DNA of 64,000 nucleotides, from contig NC_060232.1 of assembly GCF_021155775.2 (NCBI RefSeq), positions 124,001 through 188,000 on the forward strand, given 5' to 3'. Position numbers and translations under genes: made by a program. The notes beneath the pieces were generated by a model. It was not told the DNA's origin and made no database searches. It worked only from the letters and a program-made list of their open reading frames with translations. The stretch comes from Neodiprion pinetum. Lineage: Eukaryota > Arthropoda > Insecta > Hymenoptera > Diprionidae. This document shows positions 1 to 12,840 of the stretch, piece by piece. Numbering within the stretch: the stretch's first letter is position 1; every line of letters starts with the position of its first letter.

Positions 1-1622
1 TTTCTTTTTTATCGCAAAGCGCAAAAAAAAGCATTTCGTAGTACAAAGACATAAAACTACCGTTTCTTAGACTGTTCAGAGTCTTTTTTGAACTGTCGCA
101 AAAATAATTACTTTAAGTAACGAACATAGGCAATAAAATTCGTAAACCATACTTGCGTCACGTAACACATTATATTGTGTACGTTTTTTAAAACTATCAA
201 CCATTTCTTGGTTGCTGATTGATGATTCCGTCAAAAAGTTTTATCAAGTGTAGTTAACTATGAAATTATGATAGTTTCTGGTAACTAATGTACTTCTTTT
301 ACTGCTAAAGATCATCGGTTACTTGATACTGAAATGTTCACAGCGCGTAAATATAATGTATTTACCTGTAATCAAATTTTACCAGTAATTGTTGTTAATT
401 ATAGGTGCAACATGTCACTCAAATCACAGTGATACGACACACCTCAAAAATAATTGTAAATAATTAAACCTCTTATTTCAGAGAATGAATAAAATATTTT
501 TTCATTTAACCTTGCGTTAGTTCTTCATCCAGTTTTGAAAAGCAGCGTTTGAGGTTTTTCAGAGAGATGTCTCAAATCCATGTACCTGCAAAGGCAATAA
601 CAAGTCAAAAACGTGTGGGAAACAAACGTGAAATCAACAAAGTTTTCACCTGGACTACAGAGTATATGACACTTTGTAGTTTGCCACTCGACACTGCATA
701 GTTTCGCATGATTTCGCATTTGTGCAGGTAGAGCGCAAGTGCAGTCTGTAATAATATGGACCAATAAAGTTTTCAAAAAGAATCCCACATTGGTGGAGGG
801 AACTGTAAAAAATATCCCACACGACCCGGATCTACAAACTCAAATCTATGCACCTGGTTAAAAAAGTTCGAAAACAAAATAGGTGATAATAAAGTTTATT
901 AGATTATGTATATGTGTTTGGATACTTGTCTCATTATTTTTTATCAGTTTATACATAAAGTAAGTAAAAAAACACATTACGGAATAAAATCACTAAAACC
1001 AAAGAGAATAGTTGATTGAAACTATTCAGTTTATAGGGGTTGCTGGAACGAATGATCAAGGAAAACACGATAGGAAAAAATTTGAAGCAAAGATTCATCG
1101 CATTTCCTTAAGAATAAAGTCATTTGCCTATCCACTATGATCACAGTTATAATTAGCGTATGCATTATTAGATGAGTTATTACTTATTAATCATAATTAC
1201 TGTATACGTGTATAGTGTATATTTATAGGTATTCTATAATACGTGTGTTATGTATTTACAACGTGGTTATAAACAAGTATTTTCACAAAATTAAATACAA
1301 TCTGGTTTGAAAATCTATGACTAGCAGTACATCAATATGTCTATCAACTTACTAGTCTCAAATTCTTCATAATGCTATGAAATAACATTTATTACGAGGT
1401 GCAATAGAAATGAAGCCACAAGGACTTTAATTTGCCTAATATTAATAGACTAACAGATAAATAATATATAGAGTATTACTTTGCAAAAAGCTTTCCTACG
1501 TTTCATATTTAATACACTGTACACATTATGTTTATTATTATGAATTTTTTTCAAGCATTGGCGGTACATGATGACGATCCTAGACAGATTGAGTTTTTCA
1601 ATTCGTCCGTAACAGAAGTGTG
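1..1622. other. Noncoding flank downstream of the RUSC-like gene
   Basis: AT-rich sequence with no coding exon that I can support. The part next to position 1623 should hold the 3' untranslated region of the minus-strand RUSC-like gene. A minus-strand AATAAA (TTTATT on plus, 1531-1536) lies about 90 nt past its stop. The ORFs in this stretch are short and look random. Confidence 0.6.
1531..1536 (-). promoter_or_regulatory. Candidate polyadenylation signal of the RUSC-like gene
   Basis: TTTATT on plus reads AATAAA on minus, about 87 nt downstream of the stop codon at 1623-1625. The distance suits a short 3' untranslated region. The motif is common in AT-rich DNA, so this is only a candidate. 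Confidence 0.35.
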
Positions 1623-4600
1623 TCAGGTTTGTACAGCGTGCACGCACGATCTTGGAACCAAACCTTTGTGTTCACCTCTCAAACAAAGTAACCACTTGTT
1701 ATCTACTTCAAGAATAACAGTTAGCTTTTCACCTTCGCTGAATGAAAGATGACCGTTGTCCGATGGTAACCTGTGGGTGAGTGTCTTGACTTCTCTGAAA
1801 CGGATGTAAAAATCAAAAACTGTGAGTATGGAAATAATGACCAACAGTATAGGAAACTGGTGTGAATACCCAGGAACTTTGACATTATGCCTAATTGAAG
1901 TCTTTCATTATTACCCACTTGAGAGGTGGTTTTGTCGTTCCTATTTTAGCGTTTCTCATGACAGCTGTGGGCCTTGGCAACGAGGTAGACGCGGCTCTTC
2001 TATGAGGGGATGTCGAGCATTTTTCTTTGGTACCACCACCATGTGGCGGCCTGTATGGCAAAGAACTCGGCCTCGCAAAATGAGTTCGTGGAATGCCACC
2101 TGTCTCCTGGTCAAGACGACTGGTTCGACCACCTGCTAAATCTTTACGGATTTCACTGGACTGTTTATTTACGATTTTTTGTCCAATTGCAGCAGATTTT
2201 TTCAACAAAGGTATACCAGTTGTTGTTGATTTCGAACTTTTTGGAATGGGAGATAACACGTTCATAGGCTGTTTCGTAGGGGAAGGCAGCAATCGGGGAA
2301 TTTTTGACTTCCCCGAATTTGTTGGCGTTCGAGCCGGAGATTCGGGTGATCGGGCAATAGGTTGCTCTTTACTTTCCTCTTTTCCAATCATGAGCTCCCA
2401 CTTTTCTTGCAGTTTTTTGAATTTGACACCACCGGGATACATTTCCTCATTTTCAACTTTACCAGTAGAAATTGGGGGAGATTTGATTTTAGCTGAAACG
2501 TTTTGAGGAGCCCCCACTTTCAATGGCGAATGTTCAAGACTATCAGTATAATCTTCGGAGTCTTCTAAAGTGAGCTTGTCAAATGCTTGGATCAGTTTTG
2601 AACCAGATGGAAGATTACTCCAACGTTTTTTAATAGTGTTGTTCAAGTTAGCCTCATGCAGGATACCTTGCATATTTCCCCCTTTTGCATAGTCTACACA
2701 GGATCGTGGTCTTACCTTGACAGGACTAACAATATTGTTGAAAAATTCTCGTTTACTTGGACCTCTCACTTCTGTCGAATCCACAGATTTTAAGCCTACA
2801 GTAGCCTGCAAGTATGAAACACAGTTGTGAATTTTAGTCGCCAAGTATAATATTTACACAACGAGCTCCCACTTTCTGTCCAGTCGATATTTCTCCACGA
2901 TTTTTGAACTATACACAGAGAATGAAAAGAGGGACCTACGTTTGTTAGATGATTGTTCATATGCCCCAAGCTGTTGTGAAGTTGACGGTACTGATACAGC
3001 ATATCCAGTTGAAACGGGCACAATGCAAGAGGTTGAAGAATGTTCAAAAGTGCATCCACCATTTCTCGGGCATTAACGCAGGCGAGAGAACTAACAAATA
3101 AACTGCTTCTGGAGTAGTGCTTTCGTAAGATAGATTCCCGTGTGCACAAATATGCAAACCAAGCATCCAGTGCCCTCAAGCTGATCGAGAAAAAGGTATG
3201 CTATTAACTTTTACAGCAAAACTATGATCACGCGCCCATGTACTTCTCTGTGCATATATAATATTAACAAATTTATATTCACATTTTTTGCGGACCAATG
3301 TACTATAGTAACAGTAAGAATATTCGATCTTGGCAGACCCCTCAGACATAGTGGTGGCAGATATACAAGGTTATTTATTCATTGCTGAACACAAGTGCGA
3401 CGGATGTAACCTTTTTTTCCTGGTGCCCGCACAAGTGTCTATTTCTCACTAAATGAACAGCAACCAGTAAATGACTCTGTGGAGTAATTCGCAAAGGCAT
3501 AGAATTCCATCAAATTGCCTGGAGGGTTTTGCTTCGCCGAATATTCCTGGTACTTTATATGCATACAGAGATAGAAATGTGTAAAGATCGTATAGTTTCG
3601 AATGAGAATATTATCATATTTCAATTTGTCGAAGGCAGACTTTTGTAAAAATTGATACAATCAAGTCCAGTTTTTCTACTTACTTCAGCAAGCCAAACAC
3701 AAATGCGTGGAACTTGAGCATTCCTTCTGTGATAAAGTCTTCACCATTTATCTTTTGTACCAATTCGTTCAGGGTTTTAGTTAACGGGCCTTGTTGAGAA
3801 GATGCCTCGACCACTTGCCAGACACTATTAGCTAAGGGTCCGAAAGACGAATTAATGTTTGGCCGCAAACCGTCGCACATGATAGCGTATAAGGCAGGAC
3901 ACAAGTTACTCAGACAGAGTTGGGCGCACTCGTTTCTATTATCTTGAACCTGTTCATCCTTGACTGTTTCTATACGCCAGTAGTTCAATATTAGACCCAC
4001 AGACTTGTTGACAGACCTGAGCATATCTGTTAAAGAAAACAACAGATTTCACTTACGTTCTTTAGTTACAGTACACAAAGTGGTACAGATTGTGTGGTGC
4101 ACATACAGGAGAATAAGCTATAGTTTTTGTTAAAAAAAATGTCACACTGTAAGAAACCTGAATCTATATAGTTATGACATACGACATACCACTTTTTCCG
4201 TTCGTAGTAAAGGATTTTAATTCACTGCTGCCACTGGGAGACTCGGCAATAGATGTCCTCCTTTCGTCCAGTGACTGTTTGTTTGCTGTGAAACCTAGAG
4301 TGCAACCCTGAAATTAAATGTGTTAGACATGATAGATATTAAAATATTTTTAATTTTTTGTTCATTTTCGAAGTTTTATTTTACTTAATGAAGAAATAAG
4401 CAATTCAAGGTGGATAGAATTTGGAGGGAAAAAACTTAGTCAATTCACAATCCTAAACTAAAATAGGTGCACCGCTTGTTTGACCTATATGAGAAAAAAA
4501 ACTGAAATTAATTAGATATCTACCTTGTTACAAGAGACTAAATCCCTCACTTATACAAATGTTAAATGCATAAGTGAAATAGCATGGGCAAATGAAATTT

Positions 4601-7600
4601 TGAAAACTCATGAAATTTTCCATACATAAATTATGCAGTAGCAGAAGCATTCTCTCACCTTATTTTTGAGAAATTCTTTCCTTTGTTGTACTGCGAAGCT
4701 CACAGTCTTTTTCTGAGATTCCATCATCTCAACATTTTTCACCAAATCTTTGTTCATATTTAGTCGCAAGAATTGTCTAACATAGGACCTGAGCCTTACG
4801 TCTTGATCTTCGCTATCGCCGTCGCTACTTTGTGAAGAAAACCCGCTGCGCCTTAGAAAATCTTCCAACTGTATAATTTCGTCACTGCATTCAGTTGGAT
4901 ACAGTTCTAAATTAACACAATTTTCAGACTCTTTCAATCGCTCTAAAAAAGTACACAAACATTTGCATCATGGATTGAGTATAAGGGCAAATTCATTACG
5001 GATACAAAGAGTTAGTATAATATTTCCCAAACCTGCATAATACAGACGTTCCTCTACTTCATCAACATCTTTTTCGGAATCAATTAACCTACGAATTTGC
5101 TGCGACTGATGATCGTTGTTGAGGTAGTAAGGTTCTTGCAGAGACATTCTTTTATTTGTTTCAGGTGTGACCTGTTGATTTTCCACTTCTTTGACACCAC
5201 CCATCTCGAACATGCTATACCTTTTGTTATTAGTCAGTTTGTCTTTTCTCAAAATTCCTCTCGGCAGGGGAGGTCGAGGAGGTGCTTTCGTGTTGCAACG
5301 AGTTTCGCGGTCTCCGTGAGGCAGCGAGATGGACCGTTTAGGCAGGGTCGGTGCGTTAATCTTTGGTTTACAGGAGGGCCTATACTGCTTTGTATCTTGA
5401 GAGGTCAGGCTTGCTTCGGAGCTTGCACTATCATATCGATATAAATAGAGGGGATTGCTATTATTTGGTACACCTTGCTGATTGATCAATGAATCTGTTA
5501 GAATTGTTGAGGATCCTCTATAACCTGAAGACGGTTGTGTGCCTATACTACTGGCAGAGGAAATATTATCTGGGGTAGCCTCGTCGATAATACGAGCACG
5601 GTGCCGCATTTGCGGGGACAAACAGAATAGTGGTTTTTTTGTTTCCTCGGCTAGCTTGACATGCTTTGAGGCTTCGGGAACGTCATGGAGAATTCTTTTA
5701 TATTCCGCAGGTAACAGAAACGTCAGGGACTCCCAATCTTTGATGTGCGAGAATCCACGCTGCTTCATGGCGTCGAGGTCATTGCAGGAGAATGGCCTGT
5801 TGGACTTGTTGTACTTTCTCCATCTACTTCGGTCCCTGTCAAAACACTGAGGTCTTAACGCTACTTTGTCAAATTTACCCTGTCCAAGTTGCAAAAACGA
5901 CAAGTCTGGTAGAGTGTAATTTGGGTAAACAATGTAGGCCGGCCTTTTTTCAATGGTGGTTTCACAAATCGATGGGTAATTTTTGTCTTTGGTAAGATAT
6001 ATTAATGATGTTTGGACGCTATTGTCCTCGACTTGAGTGAACACCTGTGTTCCAGTGGTTTTTGAAAGTGGCAAATTCTTACTGGAAGAGTTTATCTGTT
6101 CTGTATTTGATTGCGTCACAGTATCTTCCAGAAAAGAATTTTCGTGTTTCTCGCACCTGCTGCCGTCCATGGATTCAATTTTCGAAATGCTCTCTGACAA
6201 TTCTTCAATAGATGCGGAAGACTGTAATTCTCCTTCAAATTCCTCCAACAACGGTGATTGTTTCCTTATAATATTTTCAAAATCTTCACCAGCAAAAGTA
6301 TGCTCTGTTCCTTTATTATTGTAATAGTCAGACTTTACCCAATTTATAGAAAAATCATTCTCCAAAGTCAAATTATTACAGGTATTATTGATATTATGCT
6401 GATGTATTTGAGTACGAGTTCCACTACCGCTGCCACTTTCACTGTTACTTGTTGGCCAACCACTGTCGCTAGCTGAGCCCGATTGATCAAGGGTCATACT
6501 CATTCCTTCTGCACTCATACTTTTTTGCTTCATGAAACGTTTCACTAGGCTCAAATTTTGAAGCTTTTTTTTTGTCGAGATGTGGTCTGTGCTTTCGGAA
6601 CTATCTTCATTGATCGAACGACTGATGATTGACCCTGAACTTTGCAAATTGCCCACGTGATTATTTGATTCAGCCGAATCAACCTAGAAATATGAAGAAA
6701 TCTACCATGAATCAACAATTGGAGCGAGTACGGTATTCCAATAGGTTTTATGAACTCAATTATAATTATAAACGTTCAGAGTACGTACAGAAAAGTTAAG
6801 AGGATACCGGCTCAGCTCTCGAGTTTGCGTGAGGTCTGGTAGACTCTGACTTTTTTTATTCAAGTTTAAATTCAGCTGTCCGTTTGCTTGGAGAAAATTG
6901 GGCATTGTATTATTGTTGCCAGATGGATGACGAGTCATAACGTTATTTGCTGGACTATGTTTCAAGTTACTCCAAGTGGTGTAGACTTTGGAGTCTGATT
7001 TAGCCATTGAAAGGCCAAACATATTTTTCAAGTTCAATTTTTTGTCATAATAGAAATCTGGGATTTGACGAATATTTTGTTTTTCTGTGTAACACAAGAA
7101 ACATGTTTGTTGAGCAGGTTAGCCACTTTAGTTACTTTACACTATAAATTTCATTTTCACCTAAAAATCAACAAACTGAAAAACTAAATTTCGATCGAAC
7201 ATCACCTTGATTTTCAAAGTCTTGCGAACCGTCGGAATACATAGTCATACTCCCCTCAAAAGCAATTGTGTAGTTAATTTTGTTGTGGGCTTGGCATGTC
7301 AGTAAAACGTCTTCACAGTCCAGGGAATCGACGCTGTAACTGCCACCTGGTGGCAGCACAGGTGTCTCCTTGACAGGAGAGAAGAGTAGTGACGACTTGC
7401 ATATGGACATGGTATCTGTTGTCGAACACGCAGAATCTTCTCCCTTTGGAATAAAATTTTGTGCAATGAACTTTAACTTCCATTTGGAAATGCAAAGTAT
7501 ACGAATGCTGTGCGCCTACCATCAGGGCTCTCTATTACCATTTCCTCAGTTAAGCAGTACATAAACGAAGAGGCAATACTTATACAGCATTTCAATACTG

Positions 7601-8863
7601 ATAACCTTGTGAATTTGTGCGTTGCCACAGCACGGAAACATGAATTTAAACATATTCCGTGTGAAACAATTTAAATGACCAGATTCCTCTTTCTTATCTA
7701 AGTAACGTGATTTAGATAAGTTTACATCCTCGGGCACAAATATCTAGCAAGAATAGGTTGTAATAATAATAATTCACTTAAAAGAAGACACCAAGTAAAG
7801 ATGAATAGATCGGTTCAATGATTTTATACAACTGCGCCCTGTAAGAAGAACAGCTTTTGTTCTCTGAACTTTGATAGCAATGATGAATCATGCGTAGTGA
7901 TGTTTGGGAGTGGCGGGGGAGTATGACCCACCCTACTTCCTTCCTCTTTGACTTAGCAGCTTTGACGTCCATATTGGCAATATGCCTTCGGAATTTTCGT
8001 ACTCAAGATTCATTTGTAGTAACAACAAGTGGAGAAGAGGAGAAGAAGCGGGCACAAGATGTCATATGTTTTCACACGAAATTCAGTAGGTCACATCTAG
8101 AAAATACTAGCATGCACATGTATTATACATGCTTATAATCGGTCAGGTCTTCAAATCCTACCTGGCTGCTAGTATGGGGGCTGATGGGAGAATCAAAGTC
8201 AAGTTTTTCCATCATAGAGCCAGACATGCTGGCATATCTTTCCCTTTGATAGTTTGACTGGTACAGCAATAAAAATAAAAAAAAAACACATTGTATATCT
8301 ATGCAGAAACCTTTGTTTATACAAGTAATTGCTTTTGACACATACAGTCAGAATCAGAATTGCGAAAACGAATGACGTTGAATACTACTGAGTGTCTCAC
8401 CTCTGAGTGCTGCACAGGATCGGTACATATTACGGGAAGAGTGAGCAAAGAGTGGATGTCTGCAGTCCGGAAACTTTCCATATCAATTTCAGCGAAATTT
8501 GCATCAAGGTATCGACACTCGGCATCATATCTCAGATCGTCACAAGTATACGAAGCGGATAGCGAGGACAATACACTCGAGTGTACATGCAGCCCTGTGT
8601 CCCTATAACTGAATTACGATTCTAATTGATCTTTCAATTTATGTTGAAATAGATGATAAAAGTGACATTGCATACAGTCTGAATGATGATGCTACTGCAC
8701 ACACACATTATATATAGATGCTATGTATACTTTACCCACAATCGGCGAACCATTGATAGTCCATGTTGTCGTGAACGAACTCTGAAGTTATGAGATCTTG
8801 AGATGACGGATCCATGGATGGGTTGGAATTACAGTCAGATCCAGGTGTATGTGGTTCATCCAT
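1623..8863 (-). CDS. RUN and SH3 domain adaptor protein (RUSC1/RUSC2-like, iporin/NESCA family)
   Basis: Exons in transcript order: 8863-8736, 8602-8401, 8257-8162, 7743-7606, 7443-7206, 7084-6789, 6683-5033, 4942-4659, 4307-4190, 4026-3684, 3180-2940, 2805-1919, 1794-1623. All phases agree and give about 1,597 aa. A RUN domain covers roughly residues 1060-1240, including FGLLN-LRALDAWFAYLC across one junction. An SH3 domain ends the protein: KEVKTLTHRL, then GHLSFSEGEKL, KWLLCLRG and GLVPRSCV. RUN followed by a terminal SH3 is the RUSC architecture. These adaptors act in vesicle traffic and signalling, binding Rab/AP-4 or Trk partners in vertebrates. The middle is Ser-rich, low in complexity and probably disordered, with a polyproline stretch (PPRPPLPRGIL). 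The exons 7743-7606 and 7443-7206 have weak splice signals and are the least certain. The start is the first ATG (MDEPHTPGSD) after a candidate acceptor. Confidence 0.85.
3371..3472. repeat. Short MITE-like inverted repeat, family A copy 1
   Basis: TTATTTATTCATTGCTGAAC at the left is matched in inverse by GAACAGCAACCAGTAAAT at the right. Two related copies occur at 26793-26943 and 49074-49186. It lies in an intron of the RUSC-like gene. No transposase is encoded. Confidence 0.55.
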
Positions 8864-10983
8864 GGCAGCATCCCCCGACCCACCTTTGACAAAGTTAAAT
8901 ATTCATCTATATCTGATGTGAAAATAATAAGGTCCACTTCTCTTCACAGATGAACATAATTTACACACATACAGAGCATGTACCATCTGTCTAATGTGAT
9001 ATATGTTAATGATAAACCATTATCGGTATTACAAAATTCATAATGTATCAGGTATCTACGTATCAAATGCTTGGATACAGTTGTAAATAATAAAGTGAAA
9101 GGTTTTACACATAATTGGCCAAAGGGACAGCAACAATCACAAAACCAATCGTAGTACCTCAGTACAGGGCTGATCAATAATCCTGGTATTACGTGAATCA
9201 CACTACTCATACCAATATTAAACCTGACAATGCGATGCCAAAGGCAACCATCACTTCGACGAAAATTCATAGATATACACATCATTTTCTATTTAGGTAA
9301 TTTTATATTAAACGGTACCTATTCACACGGCAGAATGATTCTATTTGCATGAAATTTGTGAATTAGAGCACCTGGCACGCTAGTCATGGTAAAGTTATGC
9401 GACAAAGGTTAAAATAAATGCAGTCCGCGTTGTACCATTGCAAGAAGTTTTATAAATTATCGTGTTTTATTATTAACTTGGATTACATTACACATATAAG
9501 GTAGAGATTATGTTCTCGATTTCTCTCAGAAGGTTAAAATATGCGAGGAATGCGACATTCTTTTAGAGTGACTCTCACCGCACGTATAGGACCAACGATC
9601 AAATTTCATGGTCGAACTACTTCAATCAACACATAAGTATCGGGAAATGAAGATGTTGTTCATTCAAGTGATTGCCATATGATAGTTCAACTGTACGGGA
9701 ACTTGTAGTATTTTGATGGTTCTCTCTTGTAACGAGGTTCGGTATCAAGCATATTTTTCAAGAGGAACGCAATTATTTGTCGTTGCTGAAAATTGGCAAC
9801 AGTAGATGACGATAGGGTCCAGAATTTATAGTCCTACTCATGACATTATCGCAGTGAATGAAAATGTGGAATTACCAGAGTTTTCTTTGTAAACGATAGC
9901 TAAATCAGTGGCTGAGAGTGGACGACTAGTCTCAGTTGGGGGCGAAGGTCTCAAACGTTAATCTATCTATATGTATGTACAGTGTCTATTTGCATGGTAA
10001 AGTGATCCCAATGGAGTTACATTAGTTACACGTAAAAGGTTATCACGAGCCCATCCTGTGTTGTACCATTGCAAAACGCTTGGAAGGAATCTCGTTCCTA
10101 TCTAAGCACCACATTCTTTTGGAACGTGGACTGAACCCTTATCGCGAACTTTATTCACCGGTGATGAAGTCTGTTCTTTTCGTACAAACCTGTTTTCTGT
10201 TTGGTCGAAATGACATTCCCCAACTCCATCACCGGTGATACAGCTGTAACGGAATCCACAAGCGTATGCGTTGAATATACTAACCTCTCTACATGACAAT
10301 GCAGATCGATTTACTACGCATGTATATGCTATTGTGTTGTGAGCGCACGCGAACGCGAAGAGGCACCATCTTCAACAAAACTGTTCGATATTTACTCAGG
10401 GCACATGTTATGCTTCTTTTTTCTCTTAGGCCTGGTATCCTCTTCAGAAAATTTAACACCAAATTAAATTTCTTAGTGATGATTCATCTTATACACAAAC
10501 TATATCAGAGGGAATTTCTGTTTTGAGTGTATCCCCCGTTAATTGCAAATGCAGATGTTGAGACATCGTTTCATATTATAGTTTGATACAAATGCATGCG
10601 TACGTATTACATACACAAATGTATGTCACTTCTCGTCTCTGATTCGCGGATTTTATTATTAGCACTATTTTACGAATATGAATCATGCGATTATCATGAA
10701 TCACATACAATACGAGTATTCGGCAGTATCACGCATGGTATCACGTTTCAAAAATTTTCCTATTCCTTTTACAATTATACAAATGTTACAAAGGCGAGAG
10801 CTGGCCTCACTTCGACGTGCTCCGACGAGAGGCCACGCCGTTGATTTTCAGAGCAGAGAAAACACACAGAATACCATAAGCCGTATGTAGAATGCAGAAG
10901 CTTTGACAAATCGGGGCTACGGTTTTTGCATACTTCTGCAATCTGCTTACGTCTTCTGAAATTTACACAAAAATGCGTTATCC
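8864..10983. other. Intergenic sequence upstream of the RUSC-like gene
   Basis: No supported gene. The RUSC-like promoter should lie here or in a more distant 5' exon, since an acceptor-like AG precedes the ATG at 8863. A pair of 10-bp palindromes TCACCGGTGA (10155-10164 and 10229-10238) is the only structure that stands out. Confidence 0.5.
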
Positions 10984-11153
10984 CTATTTCATAACCATAA
11001 TAGATCGTAGATACAGCAGAACAGCCCAACACGGGACAAGTGCCAGCCAATCAGCGATCAACTTTCTATTAAACCTCAGACGGGTAAAACGGAAATTTTG
11101 CCGTGATTTGCTACTGTTTGATTCGCATTGCCACATTCCGCTGCATTTGCGCT
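10984..11153 (-). CDS. Tentative second exon of a small secreted protein gene
   Basis: A good acceptor (pyrimidine-rich tract ending in TCCCACAG) precedes 11153. The reading frame there begins with AG, which would complete the codon left open by the exon at 14027-13838. It encodes RKCSGMWQCESNSSKSRQ and runs to a stop at 10984, with a hydrophobic stretch (LVPCWAVLLYL) near the end. Cysteine content and phase are compatible with a link to the upstream exon, but nothing proves it. A further donor inside this ORF is possible. Function unknown. Confidence 0.2.
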
Positions 11154-11930
11154 CTGTGGGACACGAAGTGAATGAGAAGCATATACTTATAATAAAAAGC
11201 AGAAAAAATTCTCTCGGCAGGAGTAATATTAGATTTACATCTTTGTCTCTATGTTGAGCAGAACACGAAAATGAGTGATTGTAAAACCCACAGTGACGTG
11301 CCATTTCGCTTGAGGCCAGAGTTCTGTTTCATCACGTCATTTGTTTTTTTTTTTTTTTTTACTTTATATAATATTACTATATAATGTCACGTGGCGACCA
11401 TTCATTCATGGATTTTTTTCAACTCAATAGCAGGCACTCAATGCGTACGTATCTATTGCAGCCAGTAAAAACACCACAAGCCCATTGGGCAGTTCATTGA
11501 CTGAAAATTGATAAAAAGCAATTAGCCAAACAAAATCAATTGGAGCTCATCGTAGCCAGGTGAAAATTGGCATTGGGTGTATGCGTACAAAATAGTGTTT
11601 TTCGATACTAGTGCGCGAAGGTGGCAATGCTCGCACAAGCGTGAAGGCACAGCACGAGCCCGGAGACGTAACGTAGACGAGTTGAAGGGCAAGTGAGGCG
11701 CATTCATGCGAGATAAGCATTGCCAACTTTCGCGCGTGTATCGAACTCCATTGTTTGCTACACCTGTAATGGAAAGTCCGACATACACGATTGTATTTAC
11801 ACGAAACCACGGCACGATGTCTGTTCAGTGACGATGTCGAGCACGGCAAAGAGTGACAAACTATTCCGTCGGTGGCGCTAGTGCAGCTGTTTGCGAAATG
11901 CGCAACTGTGGATAAAAGCGCGACCGTCTT

Positions 11931-12031
11931 TTTCGCACACCGCTGGCAATGTGCGAAGGTTTATCTTATACCGCCGGCAATGTGCGAAGGTTTTTTTCTC
12001 ACACCGCTAGCAATGCGCGAAAGTTTTTCCC
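11931..12031. repeat. Three tandem copies of a 32-36 bp hairpin-forming repeat
   Basis: Copies lie at about 11931-11966, 11967-11998 and 11999-12031. Each carries a variant of TTCGCACACCGCTGGCAA followed by TGTGCGAA, so the ends of each copy can pair. The array stops about 10 bp before a TATAAAA box. Subterminal repeats of a hAT element or promoter-proximal binding sites are possible readings. Confidence 0.6.
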
Positions 12032-12040
12032 GCACATGTG

Positions 12041-12154
12041 TATAAAAGACTACTTTCGGTGCTTGTAAATGGTGCATAAAAATGGACTTTCCATGCAGGT
12101 GTTGCAAAAATTTTCTTCCACAACCGACTCTGATGTAGTCTCATGAGCTAGTTG
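12041..12154 (+). promoter_or_regulatory. Candidate promoter and short first exon
   Basis: TATAAAA at 12041-12047 is followed by a short transcribed-looking stretch ending in a strong splice donor, GTTG|GTAAGT, with GT at 12155. The stretch contains ATGCAGGTGTTGC with a short ORF. A hAT transposase remnant begins about 320 bp downstream on the same strand, so this may be the 5' end of that old transposon gene. No transcript evidence is available. Confidence 0.3.
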
Positions 12155-12471
12155 GTAAGTACAGGGCACTGCCATTATCTCCACACCCTCGACACTGGTT
12201 TCGAGCGTTTCGAGGGAATACGTCATATGTCAGAATTCAGTAGTTATTGAAGTAGCAGTTCAGAAATCAGATTCTCTTAATGCACTTTATACAAATTGTG
12301 GCCAGCCGTATTTAATTAATTATTTAGACTTTATTAATTATGTTACGGACAAACTTGGCGTTGAAGAAGCCAAACCTTAACGGCCATGAGAAATTGTGGA
12401 AAGGTTCGTAACAATTGCTTCGACATAGGTAGCACGAGTTTTTCATAAACCCAAAGATTATTTGTGAAAAA

Positions 12472-12840
12472 GTGTTTTCCGAAATCGTCGATGCAACTCT
12501 CATTGTCAAGGTACTAAATTGTTCGTTCGCAACAAAATATGATGTTGTCTATTTTGTCAAAAAGAATCTAAGTATATCTGGGCTTCTATGCAAATCCGTT
12601 AAACTTATAAGGTTGATATTGGTTGTGCCTGGATTTCCAAGTGCGTGTGATAAGTCTGATTGTTCTGCATTAAAAGATATGGTTCAAGTAATTTATCTCC
12701 GCTCTTGCATGCTACAAAACCGACTCATAGCTAACTTCTTCATGTATATAAAAGTGATGTTGAAAAATTGAATTTAGAAGAGATCACCGACGGTATCCTG
12801 TGTAAGAACTGTATTAGCAATTGAAAATTGGTATTGCACG
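12472..12840 (+). pseudogene. Decayed hAT transposase C-terminal (dimerisation) domain
   Basis: Plus-strand reading gives LILVVPGFPSACDKSDCSAL, then VIYLRSCMLQNRL. This matches the layout of the hAT dimerisation region (LxIPVTSASxERSFSxLK ... TYLRSTMxQERL) seen in hAT/ZMYM-type transposases. After a stop the homology seems to continue in another frame (LNLEEITDGIL), so there is at least one frameshift. Key residues have drifted: the ERSFS segment reads DKSDC. I infer a dead fragment; the catalytic part was not found. Confidence 0.45.

Noticed and set aside
8944..9285. Minus-strand 113-aa hydrophobic, Cys-rich ORF upstream of the RUSC-like gene
   Set aside because: No family resemblance and no phase-compatible link to the RUSC-like start exon.
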